Both the position numbers and the translations under genes were made by a program. The notes beneath the pieces are model-generated. The model was not told where the DNA came from. It ran no database searches and saw only the letters and a list, made by a program, of their open reading frames with translations. A stretch of DNA of 5,685 bases from contig JALRCK010000161.1 of NCBI GenBank assembly GCA_023262305.1, forward strand, positions 1 to 5,685, written 5' to 3'. The DNA is from Deltaproteobacteria bacterium (GTDB lineage: Bacteria; Bdellovibrionota_C; UBA2361; OMII01). Shown piece by piece: positions 1 to 4,312 of this stretch (position 1 is the stretch's first letter; each line of letters opens with the position of its first letter).

Positions 1-167
1 ATATGGCTCGTCGATTCTCATGCTGATTTTCCCCCGGGTGGGAGAATACCATCCCAGGTAATTTCAATTCAACTTGATGAGGCTGGGCACGCTGCGCCCT
101 CTCCCGCCAGATACTACGGGGATGCATGAATCAGTACCTGTCAGAATCAGGCGATATCAGGCGCGTG
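1..167. other. Intergenic region downstream of the CNB gene, with weak hairpins
   Basis: I see no credible gene here. Two imperfect dyads are visible. At 26-47, ATTTTCCC and GGGAGAAT flank a 6-nt loop, with one G-U pair on the + strand. An alternative stem in the same stretch pairs GGGTGG (36-41) with CCATCCC (49-55), with a one-base bulge. At 85-99, GGGC and GCCC close an imperfect 15-nt hairpin that lies about 70 nt past the stop of the minus-strand CNB gene. None is followed by a T-run on either strand, so calling a terminator would be speculative. A short direct repeat, ATCAGGCG then ATATCAGGCG, lies just after the CNB stop. Confidence 0.3.
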
Positions 168-983
168 TTAGATCCACCCCCAACGCTTCCCCTGCTCCTG
201 CTTCTTCTCCTCAAACTTGGCGATACGCGCGTTAGCCTCGTGCATGGCACGAGCCATATCCTCAAAGAGCTTCGACATCACGGAGGTGTGAGAGCGTAGG
301 AGATCCTCAAAATCATCTCGCTCGAAAACCATGCAGGTCGTTGGTTTACTCGCGACGACCGATGCCATTCGTGGTGCACCGGACATCGCCGCCAGGGCTC
401 CGAATATCTCCTCACGCTTGACCGTACCCACTTTGGCGCCGTGAGCGATCACATCAGCATCACCATCAACGAGACAGAGCACCTCCTGACTAAACTCGCC
501 CTCTTTCAAGATGACCTCCCCAGGAGAGAAGGAACGAAACTTGGGCGGCGGTGGCACTGATCTCACCTTGAGGGTCGAAAAGAGGGCGAAGTACCTCGCA
601 GCGGAAGAAGCGACCATCGCGCTCCACAGATGAAAGGCGCTGGCCGCTTGCCGAAATAATGTGCTCAATTCAGCGTTGTCATATCCAGCAACATTGCAGC
701 CAGCCCCAATGCTCTTAAATGAGAGCTCGGGTACACCACAGAACCACGGTCCCAAAACACCCTGTGGCTTGAGCGTTTCGATCGCCCGATCCCTAATTTG
801 AACATCGAGATCTCCGTCCTTGATGACCCACAAACAAGCGCCATCCAACTCAAGGGTCTCTCCGGCCGGAATGAATCGCTGCCGAACGGTGCCCGAGAAA
901 CGAGGAAGCACCTCATCCACAAATCGTTGCGAGTGCGTCTCAAACTCCTTGGGGTTCGCGTGCCAGTGTAAGGTTGTGTCCAT
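168..983 (-). CDS. Tandem cyclic-nucleotide-binding-like domain protein (no output domain)
   Basis: A 271-residue soluble protein built from two CRP/PKA-type cyclic-nucleotide-binding (CNB) beta-barrel folds. The first, about residues 30-115, is divergent but keeps PAGETL (39-44) and KDGDLDV (55-61). A proline run (144-147) links it to a clearer second domain at about 148-230, with SPGEVILKEGE (153-163), LVDGDADV (171-178) and a phosphate-binding-cassette segment at 193-212 reading FGALA...PRMASV. The cassette Arg (R205), which contacts the cyclic phosphate in this family, is present. The Glu of the usual FGEL motif, which contacts the ribose, is Ala196, so canonical cAMP binding is doubtful. 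The C-terminal tail (about 235-265) is charged and helical-looking. There is no helix-turn-helix, kinase or membrane segment, so it is not a CRP-type regulator as such. The ATG at 983 has GGAGG 7 nt upstream (991-995). Transcription diverges from the next gene. Inferred role: a ligand-sensing or protein-interaction module of unknown partner. Confidence 0.85.
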   Translation of the reverse strand: MDTTLHWHANPKEFETHSQRFVDEVLPRFSGTVRQRFIPAGETLELDGACLWVIKDGDLDVQIRDRAIETLKPQGVLGPWFCGVPELSFKSIGAGCNVAGYDNAELSTLFRQAASAFHLWSAMVASSAARYFALFSTLKVRSVPPPPKFRSFSPGEVILKEGEFSQEVLCLVDGDADVIAHGAKVGTVKREEIFGALAAMSGAPRMASVVASKPTTCMVFERDDFEDLLRSHTSVMSKLFEDMARAMHEANARIAKFEEKKQEQGKRWGWI

Positions 984-1065
984 ATGCCTCCCTCCGTTTA
1001 CACAGGGAAGGTCGATACTGCGGGCTTAATTCTTGAGGGATTGAGGCTTAAAACCCACTCTTATC

Positions 1066-1108
1066 GTCCCCGAACGGGGTAGTTCTGGGTACTTAGCTGT
1101 TCGGGGGC
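1066..1108 (+). promoter_or_regulatory. Inverted repeat with alternative small hairpin in leader region
   Basis: GTCCCCGAAC at 1066-1075 is complementary to GTTCGGGGGC at 1099-1108: 10 pairs including one G-U, around a 23-nt loop. The same CCCC (1068-1071) can instead pair with the GGGG directly after it (1076-1079), enclosing GAAC as a tetraloop. The two folds exclude each other. Such an arrangement fits an attenuator-like leader or a dyad operator between divergent promoters. The function is inferred only from symmetry. Confidence 0.4.
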
Positions 1109-1167
1109 GCGGCAAACCCCCTCCATAAGTTCGCCCTCACAGTAGGGAGGGAGGATTTGTGCCGCGC
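1107..1167 (+). promoter_or_regulatory. Nested stem-loop that would sequester an SD-like GGAGGG
   Basis: An outer 7-bp stem pairs GCGCGGC (1107-1113) with GCCGCGC (1161-1167). An inner 6-bp stem pairs CCCTCC (1119-1124) with GGAGGG (1146-1151), leaving a 21-nt apical loop. The 3' inner arm is part of the strongest SD-like sequence in the region, so the fold would hide it. The outer stem shares bases 1107-1108 with the preceding inverted repeat, so the two may compete. It could be a structured 5' leader or a small RNA; the sequence does not distinguish these. Confidence 0.4.
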
Positions 1168-1191
1168 TTCCCTAGGGTGGACCTGAATTGA
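1159..1191 (+). CDS. Possible 10-codon leader ORF (GTG start)
   Basis: GGAGGGAGG (1146-1154) is followed at a workable spacing by GTG at 1159, which opens a frame reading VPRFPRVDLN before TGA at 1189-1191. The stop overlaps the TTG at 1188 that begins the extended frame of the next gene, an ATTGA arrangement of the kind seen in translational coupling. The peptide has no run of one amino acid that would suggest classical amino-acid attenuation. It is too short to judge by coding statistics, so this is a candidate only. Confidence 0.2.
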   Translation: MPRFPRVDLN

Positions 1192-1236
1192 ATCACTTAG
1201 TATACCTATCCACCTCGGTCATGAGGGAACGCCTAC

Positions 1237-1243
1237 GAGAGGG
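1237..1243 (+). promoter_or_regulatory. Ribosome binding site deciding the pyrophosphohydrolase start
   Basis: GAGAGGG lies 7 nt before ATG 1251. The upstream in-frame candidates, ATG 1221 and TTG 1188, lack comparable purine-rich sequence at proper spacing. The residues that would be added (MNHLVYL... up to residue 21) do not resemble the conserved family start. Confidence 0.6.
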
Positions 1244-1250
1244 ATTATCT

Positions 1251-1811
1251 ATGGACTCAGCGAAGATCAGGACATTCATGGAGCTTGCCGGTCAAGGAGC
1301 GCAACAAAAGCTAACCTCGGGAGACCCAAAGACACGTGCACTTGGTGCACAGCTCCTCCTCTCTGAAGTTCTTGAGTACGTCATCCGCGGTCTCGGTGTT
1401 ATTCCCCACATCAACGGCACCCCTGTAACGGATCCTGAGGCGGTGACCTATGAACCAGCCAATACCCCACATCCGGAGGAGATGGTCGATGGGTTGGCGG
1501 ATGTTGCCTACACGATGTACTGGAACGAGTGCGCCTTTGGAATTCCACTTGAGAAGGCTTTCGAGCTGGTATGCGATAACAACCTTGAAAAATTTGTGCG
1601 TCTCCCACTCTGGAGCGGTGAGGGGCGTGCTCTCAACAAAGATGAGTGGCACTGCGACGCGAATGTTTCGTGGCCAACTGAGGTTGTGAAGGTTGAAGTT
1701 CTACGGGTTGGGAGCGATTTCTTTGCGGTTGGCAAAGATAGCCGTGGGAAGGTACGCAAGCCCTCGAGCTACAAGCCGGTAGACCTGACTCAGCTTGTTG
1801 CAAACTCATGA
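1251..1811 (+). CDS. MazG/PRA-PH-like all-alpha nucleotide pyrophosphohydrolase
   Basis: A 186-residue predicted cytoplasmic enzyme of the all-alpha NTP-pyrophosphatase superfamily, whose members cleave nucleoside triphosphates or phosphoribosyl-ATP to the monophosphate and pyrophosphate using Mg2+. The metal-binding helix signatures are visible as E39-x-x-E42 (in LLLSEVLEYV) and D80-x-x-x-D84 (in DGLADVAY). They are followed by GIPLEKAFELVCDNNLEKF at 97-115, which resembles the 'G(I/L)...VFDEVHRSNMSKF' helix of the family. The tail carries GKVRKPSSYKPVDL (166-179), matching the K-x-x-SYxPxDL ending common in these phage- and bacteria-borne proteins. Residues 48-75 form a loop insertion between the two metal helices. 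ATG 1251 is chosen because GAGAGGG (1237-1243) sits 7 nt upstream. The frame is open to a TTG at 1188, and the ATG at 1221 has no SD. The true substrate is unknown: house-cleaning of non-canonical nucleotides is likely, while a role in histidine synthesis is not supported. Confidence 0.82.
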   Translation: MDSAKIRTFMELAGQGAQQKLTSGDPKTRALGAQLLLSEVLEYVIRGLGVIPHINGTPVTDPEAVTYEPANTPHPEEMVDGLADVAYTMYWNECAFGIPLEKAFELVCDNNLEKFVRLPLWSGEGRALNKDEWHCDANVSWPTEVVKVEVLRVGSDFFAVGKDSRGKVRKPSSYKPVDLTQLVANS

Positions 1812-1839
1812 TATCGAGGTAATCGCCCTTCCTAAAACC

Positions 1840-1883
1840 TCCCTTGCCATAACCTTGTTATTGCGGCACGGTATGGCAAGGGG
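1840..1883 (+). terminator. Strong stem-loop between pyrophosphohydrolase gene and coaE (no U-tract)
   Basis: CCCTTGCCAT (1841-1850) is perfectly complementary to ATGGCAAGGG (1873-1882). After a single bulged A (1851), ACC (1852-1854) pairs with GGT (1870-1872), leaving a 15-nt loop. A T-G pair can be added outside (1840/1883). The hairpin begins 29 nt after the upstream stop codon and ends 48 nt before the coaE start. No T-run follows, so it is not a textbook intrinsic terminator. It could be an mRNA-stabilising or processing hairpin, a dispersed repeat, or a Rho-associated terminator. Confidence 0.45.
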
Positions 1884-1930
1884 TTCCCTTCTCAACGAAA
1901 TTGCCCCCAGCTTTTATTGGAAAGATCTAG

Positions 1931-2545
1931 GTGACACAGAAACAACCCAAAGTAATAGCGATAACCGGTGGAATCGGATCGGGTAAGTCTCTTGTAACGA
2001 AGCTCTTTGAAAAATGGGGCGCACAAACAGTTGATGCCGATATACTCGCCCGCCAAGTCGTTGAGCCTGGAACGGAAGGCTTCAACCGTGTTGTGAAGCA
2101 CTTCTCAGACGATATGGTGCTCGCCGACGGATCTCTCAACCGTCCACTGCTCGCCTCGATTATCTTCTCAGATCCTCAACAGAAAAAGCTCCTAGAGTCG
2201 CTGTTGCACCCCCTTATCCGGGAACTCTGGCTCAAGAATCTGGAGCAACTTAAAAAATTAGGCGCTCCGCTCATCGCCTACATAGTCCCCCTCTTTTTCG
2301 AGTCTACAGCTGACATGAAAGAGATCGAAAAGGTTGTGCTCATCTCGGCTCCCGAGGAAACCCGTATCACACGGATCATGGCGAGAGACCTCTTCCCGCG
2401 AAACATCGCTGAGCTACGCATCAAGGCTCAGCTCCCCGACAGCGTAAAGATCCCCAAAAGTGATTTCGTTATCAAAAACGACTCGACCCTAGAGAGCCTT
2501 GAAACTCAGGCGCAACAGGTATTCCAGAAACTGGTAGCGAACTAG
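1931..2545 (+). CDS. coaE: Dephospho-CoA kinase
   Basis: Catalyses the last step of coenzyme A synthesis: ATP-dependent phosphorylation of the ribose 3'-OH of dephospho-CoA, in the cytoplasm. The 204-residue length is normal for the family. The P-loop GGIGSGKS spans residues 13-20, just after a hydrophobic first strand (VIAIT). The CoaE signature DADILAR (35-41) supplies the acidic residues near the substrate and metal. LNRPLLASIIFSD (69-81), LHPLI (92-96) and PLFFES (120-125) are characteristic lid/substrate motifs. The C-terminal third carries the usual R-rich helix, a Q-P-x-x-x-K stretch and a (D)FVIKN strand. Start is GTG 1931: the codon before it (1928-1930) is an in-frame TAG, so no longer form is possible. 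Its SD is weak (GGAAAG at 1919-1924, 6 nt spacing), suggesting modest translation. It may be read through from the upstream pyrophosphohydrolase gene if the hairpin between them does not stop transcription. It converges on gltA. Confidence 0.96.
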   Translation: MTQKQPKVIAITGGIGSGKSLVTKLFEKWGAQTVDADILARQVVEPGTEGFNRVVKHFSDDMVLADGSLNRPLLASIIFSDPQQKKLLESLLHPLIRELWLKNLEQLKKLGAPLIAYIVPLFFESTADMKEIEKVVLISAPEETRITRIMARDLFPRNIAELRIKAQLPDSVKIPKSDFVIKNDSTLESLETQAQQVFQKLVAN

Positions 2546-2558
2546 ACAGAGAGAGCCC

Positions 2559-2618
2559 GTCCCTGAAGGGACCGCAGCTTGCCCGCCGTAACCTAGCGAA
2601 GGTGGGTGCCCGCGGTCC
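2559..2618. terminator. Two-tier stem-loop in the convergent coaE/gltA spacer
   Basis: Between the convergent stops, GGACCGC (2569-2575) pairs perfectly with GCGGTCC (2612-2618). Inside it GCCCGCC (2581-2587) pairs with GGTGGGT (2601-2607) through five Watson-Crick and two G-U pairs, with a 13-nt apical loop. A small hairpin, GTCCC-TGAA-GGGAC (2559-2572), overlaps the 5' arm and would compete with it. The element starts 13 nt after the coaE stop. Position and symmetry fit a bidirectional transcription end, but neither strand shows a U-tract. A small structured RNA or a chromosomal palindromic repeat is an alternative. Confidence 0.45.
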
Positions 2619-2688
2619 GGTGATCCATCAATGCAACGAATGGTGTCGCAAACAAATTCGAGCGATGTAACAACGGTCAGCTCGTAAT

Positions 2689-3978
2689 CTACGACCGCTT
2701 GTTCATCGGCACGTAGTCCGACAATCCCGGACCGGTATAGATCTGACGAGGCCGATTAATCTTGCTGCCTGGCTCTCGATCGTACTCCCGCGCGTGCGCG
2801 ATCCATCCTGGCAAGCGACCTAAAGCGAACATGACGGTGAACGCAACGGTTGGGATCTTCATCGCCTTGTAGATGATGCCGCTGTAGAAATCCACATTCG
2901 GGTAGAGCTTTCGCTCGATGAAATAGGAGTCCTTGAGCGCAGCTTCCTCAAGCTCGTGCGCGATATCGAGAAGGGGATCGGAGATCTTCATCTTAGCAAG
3001 AAGCTTGTCGCACGCCGCCTTGATGATCTTAGCACGAGGATCGAAGTTCTTGTAGACGCGGTGACCAAAGCCCATCAACTTAAAATTGCTGTTCTTATCC
3101 TTGGCCATCTCCACAAACTTCTTGACGCTCTGCCCGCTCTCGCGAATCTGCGTCAACATGTCGATGACCTCCTCGTTAGCTCCACCGTGACGGGGTCCCC
3201 ACAGAGCGCAGATGCCTGCCGTGATAGCGGCGAAGAGATTCGCCTTGCTGCTCGCCACCATTCGAACTGTCGAGGTAGAGCAGTTCTGCTCATGGTCCGC
3301 GTGCAAAATAAGCAAGAGGTTGAGGGTCTCCGTCATCACGGGATCGACCTCATAGTGCTCCGCGGGCGTCGAAAACATCATGTGCAGGAAGTTCTCACAG
3401 TACGACATGTGATTCTGCGGATACATGAGGGGCTGTCCGATCGACTTCTTGTAAGCGAACGCCGCTATGGTTGGGAGCTTAGCCAGCAACCGTACCGAAT
3501 TGAGGGAGAATTGCTCGGCCTCCGACTTACCCTCCTCGTGCTGATAAAATGTTGAAAGCGACGAAACCACCGAAGCGAGGATCGCCATGGGATGGGCATC
3601 TCGAGGGAACCCATCATAGAACCGCTTGATGTCCTCATGAATCATCGTGTGTCGACGAACTCTGTTGGTGAAGTTTTCAAGCTCATCGGTTGTTGGCAGC
3701 TTGCCCTCGATGAGGAGGTAGGCGGTCTCCAGGAAGGAGCTGCGCTCCGCCAACACCTCAATCGGTATGCCACGATACCGAAGGATTCCTGCCTCACCAT
3801 CGATAAAAGTGATCGAGCTTGAACACGCGCCGGTGTTCATGTACCCGTTGTCGAGGGTGACATACCCGGTCTTAGCTCTCAGATTAGAGATGTCTATCCC
3901 CTTTTCATTCTCAGTGCCTACAACGACTGGTAGCTCTATGGTTTGGCCTGCGAGTTTCAGCTCTGCGGTCTCGGACAT
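2689..3978 (-). CDS. gltA: Citrate synthase (hexameric, Gram-negative type)
   Basis: Condenses acetyl-CoA and oxaloacetate to citrate and CoA, the entry step of the TCA cycle, in the cytoplasm. From the chosen start the protein is 429 residues, normal for the long Gram-negative GltA type. Catalytic residues align almost exactly with E. coli numbering: His264 in GPRHGGANE, His306 in GFGHRVYKNFDPRAK (E. coli 305) and Asp363 in NVDFYSGI (E. coli 362). The oxaloacetate-site HADHEQNCSTSTVR block begins at 226. The N-terminal beta domain (about residues 5-60, ending in the FIDGEAGILRYRG motif) is the part missing from short citrate synthases and goes with NADH-sensitive hexamers; NADH inhibition itself is inferred. 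The frame is open to ATG 4029, but AGGAG (3985-3989) lies 6 nt before ATG 3978. The ATG at 3984 directly abuts that SD, and ATG 4029 has none. It is monocistronic here, convergent with coaE and divergent from the C45 gene. Confidence 0.97.
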   Translation of the reverse strand: MSETAELKLAGQTIELPVVVGTENEKGIDISNLRAKTGYVTLDNGYMNTGACSSSITFIDGEAGILRYRGIPIEVLAERSSFLETAYLLIEGKLPTTDELENFTNRVRRHTMIHEDIKRFYDGFPRDAHPMAILASVVSSLSTFYQHEEGKSEAEQFSLNSVRLLAKLPTIAAFAYKKSIGQPLMYPQNHMSYCENFLHMMFSTPAEHYEVDPVMTETLNLLLILHADHEQNCSTSTVRMVASSKANLFAAITAGICALWGPRHGGANEEVIDMLTQIRESGQSVKKFVEMAKDKNSNFKLMGFGHRVYKNFDPRAKIIKAACDKLLAKMKISDPLLDIAHELEEAALKDSYFIERKLYPNVDFYSGIIYKAMKIPTVAFTVMFALGRLPGWIAHAREYDREPGSKINRPRQIYTGPGLSDYVPMNKRS

Positions 3979-3984
3979 CTTCAT

Positions 3985-3990
3985 CTCCTC
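3985..3990 (-). promoter_or_regulatory. Ribosome binding site deciding the gltA start
   Basis: Read on the minus strand, GAGGAG is followed by ATGAAG and then ATG at 3978, giving 6-nt spacing. This makes 3978 the likely start and excludes the abutting ATG at 3984. The 17-residue upstream extension to 4029 also contains no family-conserved sequence. Confidence 0.7.
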
Positions 3991-4049
3991 AGTAACGGTA
4001 TTCAGGGGTATCCTCTTACTTAGACTCATGAGGAACCCTGGTGGGAGCG

Positions 4050-4076
4050 TGTTATCATTATTTTAGTGATTAAACA
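4050..4076. promoter_or_regulatory. AT-rich dyad upstream of gltA
   Basis: ATCATTA (4054-4060) pairs with TAGTGAT (4064-4070), with one G-U pair, around TTT. TGTT (4050-4053) pairs with AACA (4073-4076), leaving a 2-nt bulge. It lies about 75-100 bp upstream of the chosen gltA start, within its likely promoter region, so an operator for a repressor or activator is plausible. No specific regulator family can be named from the sequence. Confidence 0.3.
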
Positions 4077-4097
4077 CCCCAGATGAGCCACTTTTTA

Positions 4098-4109
4098 CCA
4101 ACGTGTTGG
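4098..4109. promoter_or_regulatory. Short inverted repeat CCAAC-GT-GTTGG
   Basis: Two perfect 5-bp arms flank a 2-bp centre in the shared gltA/C45 promoter region. The size fits half-sites of a dimeric regulator, but a repeat this short also arises by chance. Confidence 0.2.
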
Positions 4110-4130
4110 GTAGTCTCAACCGCCACTCAC

Positions 4131-4150
4131 GAACACCGAACAGCTGTTCT
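4131..4150. promoter_or_regulatory. Perfect 12-bp palindrome, LexA-like (candidate operator)
   Basis: GAACAGCTGTTC at 4138-4149 is an exact palindrome. With its flanks (4137-4150) it resembles the SOS-box consensus known from Bacillus-type LexA, CGAAC-RNRY-GTTYC, with two deviations: the seventh-position pattern and the last base. An extra half-site GAAC lies at 4131-4134, 7 bp upstream of the first arm. It sits about 160 bp from either start codon. Assignment to LexA is inference, because many dimeric regulators bind GAAC/GTTC arms. Confidence 0.3.
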
Positions 4151-4235
4151 ACTTGCCAAAACGCGGGCCTCTCAAATCGTATTGCTGAGCTCGATTCTCA
4201 CCCGTTCCTCCGGCATCAAATTAAAACCTAATAAT

Positions 4236-4298
4236 CCCTCATTAATGAAGGGGAGTGGACCGATTACTCAAGATACCTGATCGTAGAGGTCCCCTCAT
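4236..4298 (+). promoter_or_regulatory. Leader with two competing hairpins ahead of the C45 gene
   Basis: ATGA-GGGGA (4245-4254, one bulged A) is complementary to TCCCCTCAT (4290-4298), 9 pairs, closing a 35-nt loop that ends 6 nt before the SD of the C45 gene. The same ATGAAGGG can instead pair with CCCTCA (4236-4241) directly upstream, across TTAA. CCCTCAT occurs as a direct copy on each side (4236-4242 and 4292-4298), so the two folds are mutually exclusive. A perfect 10-bp palindrome, TCATTAATGA (4239-4248), lies at the junction. This is compatible with an RNA switch or simply with an operator. Confidence 0.35.
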
Positions 4299-4312
4299 AG
4301 CAACGGAGACAC

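Larger units (their letters stand above)
984..1250. other. Divergent intergenic region with dense inverted repeats
   Basis: This gap between the divergent CNB and pyrophosphohydrolase genes must hold promoters in both directions, but I could not identify convincing -35/-10 pairs. Its 1066-1167 part is rich in complementary arms (listed separately). A very strong SD-like stretch, GGAGGGAGG, spans 1146-1154. The frame of the following gene is open back to a TTG at 1188, so part of this stretch could be coding if an upstream start is used. Confidence 0.5.
3979..4312. other. Divergent intergenic region between gltA and the C45 gene
   Basis: A 334-base gap without a convincing gene. A 65-codon frame at 4083-4280 lacks an SD and any recognisable feature. 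AT-rich islands at 4050-4076 and 4218-4247 are the best promoter locations, for gltA and the C45 gene respectively. In the second, AATAAT (4230-4235) could be a -10, but I see no good -35 at 17 nt from it. Symmetric elements are listed separately: a dyad at 4050-4076, CCAAC-GT-GTTGG at 4098-4109, a perfect 12-bp palindrome at 4138-4149, and a leader hairpin at 4236-4298. Confidence 0.5.

Noticed and set aside
168..983. CRP/FNR-type transcription factor
   Set aside because: CNB folds are present, but the sequence after the second domain is only a short charged helix with no winged helix-turn-helix.
820..1029. 69-codon + strand frame overlapping the 5' end of the CNB gene
   Set aside because: It is antisense to a supported gene and would run across that gene's SD; no family features.
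1795..1986. 63-codon frame spanning the pyrophosphohydrolase-coaE gap
   Set aside because: It starts inside one supported gene and ends inside another in a different frame, crosses the strong hairpin, and its protein has no recognisable motif.
2956..3555. 199-codon open frame on the + strand inside gltA
   Set aside because: It is wholly antisense to a textbook citrate synthase, its protein shows no recognisable motif, and it has no SD; long antisense frames are common opposite conserved genes.
3979..4029. 17-residue N-terminal extension of citrate synthase from ATG 4029
   Set aside because: No SD before 4029, the extension has no conserved sequence, and a good SD precedes ATG 3978, which gives the normal family length.
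4083..4280. 65-codon frame in the gltA/C45 intergenic region
   Set aside because: No SD before its ATG, no recognisable protein feature, and it runs through the palindromes and candidate promoter region.
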